Source of the DNA: Lachnospiraceae bacterium AC3007
GTDB lineage: Bacteria; Bacillota; Clostridia; Lachnospirales; Lachnospiraceae
Assembly (NCBI GenBank): GCA_000621405.1
Contig: JHYK01000014.1
Location: forward strand, 1 to 64,000
DNA length: 64,000 nucleotides
Reading direction: 5' to 3'
Part shown: one piece after another, positions 31,216 to 40,194 of the stretch
Numbering within the stretch: position 1 is the stretch's first letter
How the letters are laid out: each line of letters opens with the position of its first letter
Notes under the pieces: model-generated
Told to the model about the DNA's origin: nothing
What the model saw: the letters and a program-made list of their open reading frames with translations, nothing else
The model's database searches: none
Position numbers and translations under genes: made by a program

Positions 31216-32656
31216 AGATGCAAAGGAAAAGGAAGGAAGCAGTACCGTAAAGGGGTTTTTGTCTTATTTCTACGGTAACTTCGTGGTCCTTATCCTGGGT
31301 TTTGCCCAGACTCCTCTTCTCACGCGCATACTTTCCACCGGCGAATTCGGCAAGAGCGGCATGTTCGAGACTGCCGTCACGGTCATATACATATTCTCGA
31401 TCATCGGTCTGGATCAGGCCTATATCCGTTTTTATTATGAGCCCGATATAGACAGGAGAGCGCTGCTTCGGCGCTGCATCACTCCGTCGCTGTTGATACT
31501 TGCGGGGCTTTCTGTCATCTATATCGTCTTCTCGGATATAGCAAACGGATTCCTTTTCGGCTCCGGCGGGGCGGATGTCACGGCTCTTGTGATAATCTAC
31601 GCCTTTATCTCCGTATTTGAGAGATTCTTCTTCCTTGATGTAAGGATGCAGCAGAACGGGAAGCTCTATTCCAATATCAATATAATCGAGAAGGTGCTCT
31701 CCATCCTCACGATAATCGCTGCTTTCCTGATGATAGGCAATGATTTTCGCGTGGGCCTGCTGTCGCTTGCGATACCGTGGGGCATTACGACGACTTTCCT
31801 GGTGATAAGATATTTTGTCCGCCGCGGCAGCGAAGCTAAGGGGCACACAGCCCCGTCCTACAGGGCGCTCATATCCTACGGGGCTCCTTTCATCACGGTC
31901 CTTCTCATGGAATGGGCGCTGTCGTCCTGTGACAGGATAGCGCTGAGACAGTTTGCGGATTTTGAAGAGCTTGGGATCTATGATTCCGCAATGAAGATAA
32001 TAGTCCTGCTGCTTACCTTCAAGAATACCTTCATAGCCTACTGGTCGCCTGTTGCGATGGAGCGCTTTGAGTCGGGCAGGGATGAGGAGAATAAGACCTT
32101 TTTCCGCCGCGCGTATGAATACGTGGTATTTCTGGGCATTTTGGCGGCTGCCTTCCTTATCCTTTTAAGGAGAGTGATAGTCCTTCTTCTGGGCTCCTCC
32201 TACAGGAGCGCGGAGTCCGTGATCCCATTCCTTACTCTGATGCCTGTCTTTGCGATAATGTTTGAGATCACGGTGCAGAGCATCAAATATACGAAAAAGG
32301 GCAGATACCTGAACATTGCAAGTCTCCTTGCACTTATTTCAAATATAGCGGGAAACCTCTATCTGGTGCCTCTTCTCGGTGGGCTCGGAGCCGCCATAAC
32401 CACAGGACTGTCCTACATCATCTATTTCGTGACAGGCTCGTACTTTGCTGAGAAATGTATAAATATAGGGTATAATTACAAAAAGACCTCGTTCTACGCA
32501 GCCCTTATGATCGCATACTGCGCTGAGGCAGCATTCGTGAACGATGTCCTTGTGGATACAGTCTGCGGCATCGTCATCATTGCGTGCGCCGCGATATGCG
32601 ACAGGGACAAGATCGCAGAGATCACAGGATATGCAAAAAACATCATCAAAAAATAA
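31202..32656 (+). CDS. Polysaccharide flippase, Wzx-like (second of two)
   Basis: A 484-residue protein with about 14 hydrophobic segments, related to the polysaccharide export/MVF group: GFLSYFYGNFVVLILGFAQT, PLLTRILSTGEFG and the late FLTLMPVFAIMFEITVQSIK. It differs clearly from the first flippase at 22394. It may serve a second repeat unit or an alternative lipid-linked intermediate. ATG pair at the start; 31202 taken. Confidence 0.75.
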   Translation: MMSTRDAKEKEGSSTVKGFLSYFYGNFVVLILGFAQTPLLTRILSTGEFGKSGMFETAVTVIYIFSIIGLDQAYIRFYYEPDIDRRALLRRCITPSLLILAGLSVIYIVFSDIANGFLFGSGGADVTALVIIYAFISVFERFFFLDVRMQQNGKLYSNINIIEKVLSILTIIAAFLMIGNDFRVGLLSLAIPWGITTTFLVIRYFVRRGSEAKGHTAPSYRALISYGAPFITVLLMEWALSSCDRIALRQFADFEELGIYDSAMKIIVLLLTFKNTFIAYWSPVAMERFESGRDEENKTFFRRAYEYVVFLGILAAAFLILLRRVIVLLLGSSYRSAESVIPFLTLMPVFAIMFEITVQSIKYTKKGRYLNIASLLALISNIAGNLYLVPLLGGLGAAITTGLSYIIYFVTGSYFAEKCINIGYNYKKTSFYAALMIAYCAEAAFVNDVLVDTVCGIVIIACAAICDRDKIAEITGYAKNIIKK

Positions 32657-33341
32657 GATATGGCTCTTCGCCGGTGTCTGTGTCATTCTTTCCATATGGA
32701 ATGTCACGGTTTATTTTGCGCATTTTACCGATCATCTGAGGCTTACCGACTACACGGCCGAAGAGCAGCTTCTGTACAATCCGTCATTTGAGGAAGAAGG
32801 ATATGCCGCGGATTCGCTTATCCGGGAGCTTGCAAGAGGCAGAGAGGTGATAGTCCCGAGGGGGCTAAGACCCTACAACGAATATCCGTCCTACGGTCAT
32901 ATGCATGATGAGGGGAATCCCTTCTCCAGAGAATACTTCTGGGAGAATAACTACACGAAATACTTCACGGAATACGCCTCACAGGTTACTGTGGACGAGT
33001 CTCTTCCCGATCTCTATGAGCTCAACAGGAGACCGATCCCGAAGGCTGTCCTGGAGGAATTCACCCTGCTGGGGCCCGGAAATGACATGATGCGATATGC
33101 CCATATGGCGGATCATACGGAAGAAGAGGTCTCAAATCAGTTTTATTATACCTATGTCTATACAGTGGATACCTTTTATCCGTATAATTTCTCATCTCCT
33201 TCGGATCTCGGCATATATATCCGGGCCGACGGGCTCAGTGAAGAGGAGAGCCTTGTAGCGATCTGGGATACCGGCGAAAACCTCTATCTCATGGGCAAAA
33301 GCTACTATGACAGCGCACTTGCCGGGAGGTACGGGACATGA
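32631..33341 (+). CDS. Membrane-anchored protein of unknown function
   Basis: About 236 residues with one N-terminal membrane segment (IWLFAGVCVILSIWNVTVYF) and an extracytoplasmic part rich in Tyr, Glu and Asp, including PYNEYPSYGHMHDEGNPFS. No family recognised. The start MQKTSSKNK is placed by the position of the membrane segment; the frame extends further upstream inside the flippase gene. It overlaps the next membrane gene by 4 bases (ATGA), so the two are probably translated together and may work together. Confidence 0.6.
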   Translation: MQKTSSKNKIWLFAGVCVILSIWNVTVYFAHFTDHLRLTDYTAEEQLLYNPSFEEEGYAADSLIRELARGREVIVPRGLRPYNEYPSYGHMHDEGNPFSREYFWENNYTKYFTEYASQVTVDESLPDLYELNRRPIPKAVLEEFTLLGPGNDMMRYAHMADHTEEEVSNQFYYTYVYTVDTFYPYNFSSPSDLGIYIRADGLSEEESLVAIWDTGENLYLMGKSYYDSALAGRYGT

Positions 33342-34852
33342 CTGATCTCCTGCAGCTGGTTGAGTCCCTGTCCGCGGGCTATCTCTTACATCAGACGCTG
33401 GTCATAGTGATGCTTCACACAGTGGGACTGCTATTCGTATCGGCGTGTGACAGATCCCTTGCCTTTAAGAGATTAAGGGCCGTCCTTGCTTATCCCGCAG
33501 GTCTTGCCCTTTTTGCGGTGACATCCTTCCTCATGCTCTGCCTCGGGATACCCTTTAATACGTATTCCGTCTCGGCAGTCCTTGCAGCAGCCGCTATTGC
33601 TTCCGGAGTATGTCTTATCCGGAGGGGACGTAAAGTTGACATAACTATTATCAGATGCGAAGTCTTTGCCGGAATAGTAAGTATTATCGCGGTCACTGTT
33701 ATTGGAATTATGTTAACCTCCAACCCGCTCCACATGGCTCTGGATAATGACAGCCTTTATTATTTCTCCGCATATCCCAATGCCATAGTGAGAGAGGGAA
33801 GATATATCAGGTACTTTGATGTATTTCTGACAGATGCCGCGCCTATAGGGAGCATCATACAGACGCTGCCTTATCTCTACAGCTTCTCCGAGACCTTCGC
33901 TATCCAGTACATGACTGATCTCTGCTTCCTTCTGATATTTGCATCGGCGCTCTATTTTGAACTGTATGATGCGCTCGGAGACAGGGGCTCCCTTATCGCT
34001 TCGCTTGCGGCGACGGCTTTTCTTCTTACTTCTTCGGCCTACCTGACTACGGCGAAATGGGTCATGGCCGGAGTATATTTCATGTCGTTTTTCTTTATCA
34101 CAGCGTATACAGCATATTATTCGGGAAAGAAGAGCGCAGGGGGCAAGCCCTGGCTTCTGCTGGCGGTCCTTGCCGTCATGACGTCGATGCTCCGTCAGGA
34201 AGGAGTCGTGCTCACGCTGCTCCTTGTGCTTACGCTCTCTGTCCTTAAGGAATACAAGGGAAAGGAGCTGACGCTGATCTTTCTTGTACCGATGATGGCA
34301 GCGGCTCTGCTCTATTACATCAGAGTGTTTTTGATCCTTGGCGTAAGGCCGCTGTATTCGTTCCTGACGCCCATGAAGGCCTGCGTTATCACGCTTATGA
34401 CGGCTTCCGGGATAGTGTATTGTCTTTTCATAAGGGACAGGGTGCAGAAAAGAGAGGCTGTCCTTGCAGCTCTCCCGATCCTTATGGTGCTTGCCGATAT
34501 CGTGTTCTTTTTCATGAAACCCTCGGAGTTTCTGGGCGATATGAAGATGTTTTACCTTAATATCAGGATAGGAGCGGGATGGGGGTATTTCGGATACATA
34601 GCATTTGCTGTATTTGTGATCCTTGTGATAAAGGCCGTGATCAGAAGAGAGAAGGTGTTCCTCATATCTGATTCATTGTATATCTCATATGTGCTTGCGG
34701 CCCTTGTGGTCTCTCTGGGGCGCGGAGATGCCTTAAGGAAAGGCGTCGGAGACTCCGGGAACAGAGTGATGCTGACCGCAGTTCCACTCATAGTATTTGG
34801 CATGACGCTCAGGTTCTTTTTGCCGAAAGGAGAGCGGGATGAGGATAAATAA
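33338..34852 (+). CDS. Polytopic membrane protein, GT-C glycosyltransferase-like
   Basis: A 504-residue protein with about 12 membrane segments. After the third or fourth segment, MALDNDSLYYFSAYPNAIV followed by REGRYIRYFD resembles the first periplasmic loop of GT-C enzymes, which carries catalytic acidic residues (here the DNDS). Such enzymes add sugars from polyprenyl-phosphate donors outside the membrane. No close family was recognised, so this is a fold-level suggestion. The gene overlaps its neighbours on both sides. Confidence 0.55.
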   Translation: MTDLLQLVESLSAGYLLHQTLVIVMLHTVGLLFVSACDRSLAFKRLRAVLAYPAGLALFAVTSFLMLCLGIPFNTYSVSAVLAAAAIASGVCLIRRGRKVDITIIRCEVFAGIVSIIAVTVIGIMLTSNPLHMALDNDSLYYFSAYPNAIVREGRYIRYFDVFLTDAAPIGSIIQTLPYLYSFSETFAIQYMTDLCFLLIFASALYFELYDALGDRGSLIASLAATAFLLTSSAYLTTAKWVMAGVYFMSFFFITAYTAYYSGKKSAGGKPWLLLAVLAVMTSMLRQEGVVLTLLLVLTLSVLKEYKGKELTLIFLVPMMAAALLYYIRVFLILGVRPLYSFLTPMKACVITLMTASGIVYCLFIRDRVQKREAVLAALPILMVLADIVFFFMKPSEFLGDMKMFYLNIRIGAGWGYFGYIAFAVFVILVIKAVIRREKVFLISDSLYISYVLAALVVSLGRGDALRKGVGDSGNRVMLTAVPLIVFGMTLRFFLPKGERDEDK

Positions 34853-36602
34853 AAGCGAACCGGGAAGATTCTATCTGACTTCTCTGGCGATGATCGTCCT
34901 GTTCGCCGCCATACTCATCTGGCGGGCGCGTTACGGCTTCTGCCAGTCCGACGAGTCTTTTTACATATCGACAGCCGGGAGGTTTGCTTCCGGAGATCTC
35001 GTCTTTGTGGATGAATGGCACCCGACTCAGCTGTCATCTCTTATCACGATGCCGCTGTATGCGATCTATACTGCGATATATCACGGCACGGACGGCATCA
35101 TCCTTTATTTCCGCGTTCTGTACGTATTATTTACGGCGATAGAAGCGTGCGCGGTATGCCGTCTTCTGTATGACGGATCCGGTGAGAGCAGGAAAGCACA
35201 GCTTAAGGCGCTGATACCGGCGATCTTTCTGATGCTCTACTGCCATCTGAACATCGCAACCCTGTCATATTATACGCTCTCGTTCCATTTCTTCATCCTG
35301 GCCTTTGTGCTTGCCTACGCAGGCTCATCCTCTGCGATAAAGATGATCCCGGGAGGGATCTGCTTTGCTCTGTCCGTTCTGAGCCTTCCGAGCCTTGCGG
35401 TAGGCTATGTCATAGTAACGCTGATACTGCTGTGCGTATGCATCGGTGTGAAGAAGATTAGAAAACCCCTGATGTTTTTCAACCTTGGTATCCTCATCAC
35501 GCTTGCCGGATTTTTGATCTATATCTATGCAAGTGGCAATTCGATTGCAGGATTGCTTGCAAACCTGCCTTACATAATGTCAGATGAGGAACATTTGAGA
35601 GGATATGTCGAATCATTTAAAGTCTTCTTTAATGCCATTTCAGACGTGTTTGGGAAGATATACTACCTCAGCATAGTGCTAGTTATACTTGCAATGGCTT
35701 CTTATGTTAATTTGAAGGAAAAAAGACTCGGGAAGACTCCGAACGCGTATACAAAACACCTTATATTGATGGCAGACCTTCTTCTCTTCATATATTTTGC
35801 GATATTGTCGGGATTTCATGTCGGTTTCATCAATACAGCGTTTGCTCTTTTCGTCTTTCCATTATTCTTCCTTACTGTGAAGAAGGACTGGTTCATCTTC
35901 CTGACCATGTTCATGGGAGGGCTTGCAGTGTCGATGACATACACGTTTTCAAGCTTCTGCGACCTTTATGTGCTCTCGATAGGTCACGGTATATCGGCTT
36001 TTGGCGGGATATTGCTCCTGCTGGACTATATATATGAAGAAACAGGATCGATATCCGGATACAAGGGACTTAAAAAGGCAGTGATAGCAGCGCTTTCCGC
36101 GGTTCTTGTCGTATTTCTCATGATGACGATGATACTTAGGATAAGCTATGTGTACAGGGATGACAGACTGCAAAACCTTGGAAGCCGGCTGTCTGCGGGG
36201 CCTGCCGCGCATCTGTATACATCGGCCCCCCATAAGGAGCAGTATGATTCTCTGCTGGAAAGTATCGAAAAATACAGGGATGCAGGGGAGGATATACTCT
36301 TTACAAAGCTGCTTCCCTGGGGATATACGGCATCCGGACTGTCCGTAAATGCCCCGGATTCCTGGAGAAATAAGATATCATCGGCGAGACTTATGCAGTA
36401 TTACAGGGCTCATGACATGAAATTACCCGATATAGTTGTGGTTTTGGATGCGGATGCAGCCTCATATGAGAGCAGCTTTGATCTGGATGGAGATCCCGCT
36501 CCGAACCAAAATGAGTTTGAGGGTGAATTCGCAGACATATTGAGATCGGATTATAAAGAGAACAAAGAAGAGCATTGTATAGTGTATACAATGCAAAATT
36601 AA
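34839..36602 (+). CDS. Polytopic membrane protein, GT-C glycosyltransferase-like
   Basis: A 587-residue protein. About 11 membrane segments occupy residues 10-430 and a soluble domain of 150 residues follows. The first loop, RYGFCQSDESFYISTAGRFA then GDLVFVDEWHPTQLSS, has acidic residues where GT-C enzymes (PMT/ArnT-like) have catalytic ones. The C-terminal part (SAPHKEQYDSLLESIEKY, DILFTKLLPWGYTASGL) resembles the soluble domain of such proteins. It is the last gene of the polysaccharide locus; a stretch near 35440-35800 is noticeably AT-richer. Confidence 0.55.
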   Translation: MRINKSEPGRFYLTSLAMIVLFAAILIWRARYGFCQSDESFYISTAGRFASGDLVFVDEWHPTQLSSLITMPLYAIYTAIYHGTDGIILYFRVLYVLFTAIEACAVCRLLYDGSGESRKAQLKALIPAIFLMLYCHLNIATLSYYTLSFHFFILAFVLAYAGSSSAIKMIPGGICFALSVLSLPSLAVGYVIVTLILLCVCIGVKKIRKPLMFFNLGILITLAGFLIYIYASGNSIAGLLANLPYIMSDEEHLRGYVESFKVFFNAISDVFGKIYYLSIVLVILAMASYVNLKEKRLGKTPNAYTKHLILMADLLLFIYFAILSGFHVGFINTAFALFVFPLFFLTVKKDWFIFLTMFMGGLAVSMTYTFSSFCDLYVLSIGHGISAFGGILLLLDYIYEETGSISGYKGLKKAVIAALSAVLVVFLMMTMILRISYVYRDDRLQNLGSRLSAGPAAHLYTSAPHKEQYDSLLESIEKYRDAGEDILFTKLLPWGYTASGLSVNAPDSWRNKISSARLMQYYRAHDMKLPDIVVVLDADAASYESSFDLDGDPAPNQNEFEGEFADILRSDYKENKEEHCIVYTMQN

Positions 36603-36650
36603 AGAGCGAACGTTATCTCAAAATGGACAGAGAGGAGAGGGAAGAATAAA

Positions 36651-37667
36651 ATGGCGAGCGATATCATAAAAACCTTTCCTTTCGTCCTGGCAGCAGCATT
36701 TTTTTTAGATATGATAGTCGGAGATCCGACCTGGCTTCCCCATCCGGTCCGGTTCATGGGCCGCCTGATTTCCTTTTTTGATGGAAAATTTAACAACAAA
36801 GGTTATAATAACAAGTCAAATATTTTAAAAGGTGCAGTAACCGTGCTGGCTGTAGGTTTCATAACTGTAATTATCAGCGCCTTGTTATTATTTGTTTTGT
36901 TCAAAATATCCTTCTGGACGGGCTTTCTGGGTGAAATAATTATGTCAACCTACTGCCTTGCGGGTAAAGATTTAATAAGACATGCTATGAATGTATATAA
37001 CTCACGATATGATATTGATCAGGCGAGAGCCTCGGTTGGAAAAATAGTGGGGCGCGACATTTCAAATTTAAATGAGCAGTGTGTTATAAAAGCAGCAATA
37101 GAGAGTGTTGCCGAGAGTCTCAATGATGGAGTGATAGCGCCTGCTTTTTATATGATCCTTCTCGGACCCATAGGAGGTCTTCTATATAAAGCAGTGAATA
37201 CGATGGACTCCATGATAGGCTATCACAATGAAAAATATGAATATTATGGTAAACCAGCAGCCAGAACAGACGATATTTTAAACTTCATTCCATCCAGGCT
37301 CAGCGCTTTGTTCCTGATAGTTGCTTCTTTTATATTGCGGATGGACTGTAAAGGAGCCTTCAGAGTGTTCAGGAGAGACCGGAATAAGCATAAGAGCCCT
37401 AATTCAGCGCAGACGGAGAGCGCTATGGCCGGGGCCCTCGGGCTGCGTCTGGGCGGCCCTTCGACATATGCCGGTGTCCTTGTTGACAAGCCTTATATAG
37501 GAGAAGCAGACTCTCATGAAGCTTCCTATGAGGATATAAAAAGAGCCTGCAGACTGATGTATTCTGCGGCTCTTTTGGGTGTCATTTCATTTCTATGCGT
37601 TTTTTGGATCGTATTGCTTGCTGTTACAGGCTCTGCCTCTGCGATATTTCCGTTCTGGAGAAGGTAA
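36651..37667 (+). CDS. cbiB: Adenosylcobinamide-phosphate synthase CbiB/CobD
   Basis: Attaches the aminopropanol arm in adenosylcobalamin synthesis; an integral membrane enzyme of 338 residues. Family sequences seen: DMIVGDPTWLPHPVRFMGRL, DQARASVGKIVGRD, AIESVAESLNDGVIAPAFY, ILLGPIGGLLYKAVNTMDSM, and MAGALGLRLGGPSTYAGVLV. No other cobalamin gene is in the window, and only 48 bases separate it from the previous gene, too few for a cobalamin riboswitch. Its first half is AT-rich compared with the neighbours. The convergent gap 37668-37747 has no clear terminator. Confidence 0.9.
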   Translation: MASDIIKTFPFVLAAAFFLDMIVGDPTWLPHPVRFMGRLISFFDGKFNNKGYNNKSNILKGAVTVLAVGFITVIISALLLFVLFKISFWTGFLGEIIMSTYCLAGKDLIRHAMNVYNSRYDIDQARASVGKIVGRDISNLNEQCVIKAAIESVAESLNDGVIAPAFYMILLGPIGGLLYKAVNTMDSMIGYHNEKYEYYGKPAARTDDILNFIPSRLSALFLIVASFILRMDCKGAFRVFRRDRNKHKSPNSAQTESAMAGALGLRLGGPSTYAGVLVDKPYIGEADSHEASYEDIKRACRLMYSAALLGVISFLCVFWIVLLAVTGSASAIFPFWRR

Positions 37668-37747
37668 CGCCTGTTTTTGATTTGTTCCAATATTTTATAT
37701 CTATAGTTATTAAATGTCCATATCTCTTTTCTTCAGATAAGCGATGA

Positions 37748-38734
37748 TCATATGCCTGCCATCTGCTTCAGATCTCCCAGCGGCACTTTTCTGATATGCT
37801 CTTCAGGCTTTCCTGTATATGCCCAGTTGCCGAGAAGCTTGTTCCACTGTTCCGGAGTAAATGTTCCGGTATTGCCTGAAGGATCGGTATAGATTATATT
37901 TCCTGCGGCATCCTTGGGGAAGCCTGTGCCTGATGAAGTCGCTCCCTTGGATCCGCTGTTTGCTTTTACAGTAGGATTAACGGCTGCCCCTGCTGTATTA
38001 CCGTCTGATGTTGCGCCTTCCGTAAGTTTTACGGGATTCGTCTTTGGCAGGGAAGCGCCTGCTCCGCCTACTGAATTTACATAGCTTATGATGCCCATCG
38101 CATCGGCGTGGCCGATCCCTGCTGCGCCCTTGGCGTCTAGTATCGCTCTGTCGATCTCGTTGTCTATGTAGCAGTGCTCTACTATGATCGAAGGTACTCC
38201 GCATGCCACTCCGTATCTTAAAAGGCCATAGTAGTCTCCGGAGTTGCCGAGCTTTGTCTTCACTCCCTTACTAGCAAAGCCTAAAGAGGAGAGCTGTGAC
38301 AGTATGTTTTTTCCAACTGAGTATCCGGTCGTATAATAGGAACTGTACATGGATGTCCAGACCTCTGAACCGTTCCTGGTGTGGTCTCCTGAAGAGTTGA
38401 AATGTATGCTTACCAGAAGATCCGCATTGACAGACTGGGCATATGCTGCCCTTGCATCAAGCGAAGGAGCCTGGTCATCCGATGTCCTTGTCATGTATGT
38501 CTTTATCCCTGCGCCTTCAAGTTCGGCTTTCAGCTGTGATGCGACCGCGAGATTCAGTGATTTTTCCATATAAGGCGGGTATATCGCGCCGGGACCTGTC
38601 GTTCCGCCTCCGCCGTGTCCGGGGTCGATCACGACCGTCATTGCATTTGCTTTTGTACTTATGACAGCGGTCAGAAAAAGACCGAGAAGAGCAGTTTTAA
38701 GGAATCCTGAGATAAGTTTATTTCGACTAAACAT
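37748..38734 (-). CDS. N-acetylmuramoyl-L-alanine amidase (Amidase_3), secreted
   Basis: Cleaves the amide bond between muramic acid and the stem peptide. About 328 residues: signal peptide ISGFLKTALLGLFLTAVIST ending near KANA, then the zinc amidase domain (VVIDPGHGGG with His, EKSLNLAVASQL with Glu, LVSIHFNSSGD with His, IIVEHCYIDNEID with catalytic Glu). The C-terminal hundred residues are a low-complexity linker and a short unassigned tail. Start MFSRNK is chosen because GGAGG lies 8 bases upstream; the in-frame ATG further up is part of that ribosome binding site. Confidence 0.85.
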   Translation of the reverse strand: MFSRNKLISGFLKTALLGLFLTAVISTKANAMTVVIDPGHGGGGTTGPGAIYPPYMEKSLNLAVASQLKAELEGAGIKTYMTRTSDDQAPSLDARAAYAQSVNADLLVSIHFNSSGDHTRNGSEVWTSMYSSYYTTGYSVGKNILSQLSSLGFASKGVKTKLGNSGDYYGLLRYGVACGVPSIIVEHCYIDNEIDRAILDAKGAAGIGHADAMGIISYVNSVGGAGASLPKTNPVKLTEGATSDGNTAGAAVNPTVKANSGSKGATSSGTGFPKDAAGNIIYTDPSGNTGTFTPEQWNKLLGNWAYTGKPEEHIRKVPLGDLKQMAGI

Positions 38735-38824
38735 AAAAATATCCTCCATTCATTTTTGAACGAGGATATCTTAGCACAACAAAAAATAGACAGTCAACAA
38801 AAAAAGGACAATTATGTAAACTTT

Positions 38825-39049
38825 TTATGTCATCGCAGCAAACAGCGCATCTATCTCGGCCTGAGATAACACGCGGTTTTCATTGCCTCCGGCAGGCGGA
38901 ATGGCTACAGCCGGCGCTGCGGCCGCGGGAGCAGCTGCGGGAGCCGGAGCTGCAGGCGCTGAAACCGTAGGATTCATTGCCTGAGCCTGTGATGAATTAC
39001 CCATTATGCTTGCAAGCAGAGCCTGCTGCTCTGCACTAAGTCCATCCAT
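38825..39049 (-). CDS. Small Ala/Pro-rich protein with a C-terminal FliM-type CheY-binding motif
   Basis: A 74-residue protein. Residues 1-25 form a polar helix-like start (MDGLSAEQQALLASIMGNSS). Residues 30-53 are a flexible Ala/Pro linker. Residues 61-73, LSQAEIDALFAAM, match the N-terminal CheY-binding segment of FliM (E. coli FliM has LSQAEIDALL) almost residue for residue. In FliM, and in FliN/FliY relatives, this segment leads a larger rotor protein; here it ends a tiny one. It lies 68 bases downstream of the PfkB-like gene on the same strand and near a MotA/FliG-like gene. Function is inferred only from the motif. Confidence 0.7.
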   Translation of the reverse strand: MDGLSAEQQALLASIMGNSSQAQAMNPTVSAPAAPAPAAAPAAAAPAVAIPPAGGNENRVLSQAEIDALFAAMT

Positions 39050-39117
39050 GAGCGTACCTTTCTATAATATGGCGTTTGAATAGAATAACATATAACCCTT
39101 GTTATGGTAAAGGGAAA

Positions 39118-40056
39118 TTATTTATTCTCTATATCTACTTGTGAGAGCTCGCCCCAGATGAGCTTTCTCCACTGCTCAAGCTGCTCCACTGTCATGAAGC
39201 CGTTGGAGGTGCCCATATATCCGATCTTATAGGAAGCGAACAGCATAGCGTTCTTTATTGCGGTGGTGGAATCTCCCGACTCAAGATAGGAGTGCAGGAA
39301 GCAGGCCATGAGCGCATTACCGGCTCCGGCTGTATTCACCACTTCGTTTGTCTTTACGGTATTATAGTGAACCCTGATGTTGCGGGTCTTATCGTACAGT
39401 ATGAGTCCCTGGGAGCCCTGTCCGAGGATTATGATCTCCGTGCCGTATGTATCTGCTATGCTGTCGATGAATTCATACGGATCCTCCGTGATCGTGTCGT
39501 CACTGAAGTAGAGTATATCCGCGGCTCCGAGGAAATCGGTGTTGTATTTTTCCTTTTCTCTTAAAAAGCTGTGTATATTTACAGCGATCTTTTTATTGTA
39601 TTCCTGCGCGATGGGAATGAAAGGACGGCAGAAGTTGGCGTTTGAAAGGACTACCATATCGCAGTCGGCTATCATGGGCTTGACCATGGACATCCTGTAT
39701 TCTGCATCCCTGAGGTCCTTGATATCTTCAAAGATCTGCTCCTTGCGGTTTTTGTCATACAGGATGACCTGGGTAGGAGTAGCTTTGAGCAGGGGAAGTA
39801 TATATTCGGTGGATATGGTCACTTCCCTGTCATGGGGATTGAAGATGCTGAGATCCTGGTTCCTCCCGACAACGGAAAGAAAATCAACGTGGTTGCCGAG
39901 CCACTTAAGAGCCAGTGATTCGTTATATGCATCTCCTCCGGGAGCGGTGAAGATGGAATCAGGCGCGCTGGTCAGCGGACTGAATCCCACCGGAATGCTG
40001 TCCACCTTGACTATGGTCTCTATCTGCGTGATACCTGCTACAATGAATTTACCCAT
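39118..40056 (-). CDS. PfkB-family carbohydrate/nucleoside kinase-like protein, altered active site
   Basis: A 312-residue ribokinase-fold protein. The N-terminal strand FIVAGITQIETIV and the GGDAYNESLALKWLG segment (motif 1) are normal for the family. Motif 2, usually DTxGAGD with the catalytic Asp last, reads NTAGAGN (241-247). The base that activates the substrate hydroxyl is therefore Asn, as is the first Asp. It may be a weak kinase or a sugar- or nucleotide-binding regulator. The gene shares its upstream region with the divergent MotA/FliG-like gene and is probably cotranscribed with the FliM-motif gene. Confidence 0.75.
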   Translation of the reverse strand: MGKFIVAGITQIETIVKVDSIPVGFSPLTSAPDSIFTAPGGDAYNESLALKWLGNHVDFLSVVGRNQDLSIFNPHDREVTISTEYILPLLKATPTQVILYDKNRKEQIFEDIKDLRDAEYRMSMVKPMIADCDMVVLSNANFCRPFIPIAQEYNKKIAVNIHSFLREKEKYNTDFLGAADILYFSDDTITEDPYEFIDSIADTYGTEIIILGQGSQGLILYDKTRNIRVHYNTVKTNEVVNTAGAGNALMACFLHSYLESGDSTTAIKNAMLFASYKIGYMGTSNGFMTVEQLEQWRKLIWGELSQVDIENK

Positions 40057-40109
40057 ATCCTTCTCCGTTTTGTGGCTGAAGCCAGTATTGTTTGCCTATA
40101 ATCCATTCT

Positions 40110-40118
40110 ATTATACCA
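40110..40118 (-). promoter_or_regulatory. Extended -10 promoter for the PfkB-like gene
   Basis: On the minus strand TGGTATAAT is an extended -10 box about 55 bases before the PfkB-like start codon. Confidence 0.45.
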
Positions 40119-40128
40119 CAAAAGTCAA

Positions 40129-40158
40129 TTGTTTTTTTCTCTGTTTTTGCTGTATACT
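40129..40158 (+). promoter_or_regulatory. Promoter of the MotA/FliG-like gene
   Basis: TTGTTT, 18 bp, TATACT, about 37 bases before the start codon. Confidence 0.5.
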
Positions 40159-40194
40159 CTATACCGTTAAATATCAAATGATCGAGGCGCTTAT

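Noticed and set aside
36603-36650. Cobalamin riboswitch before cbiB
   Set aside because: The gap is only 48 bases, far shorter than the riboswitch.
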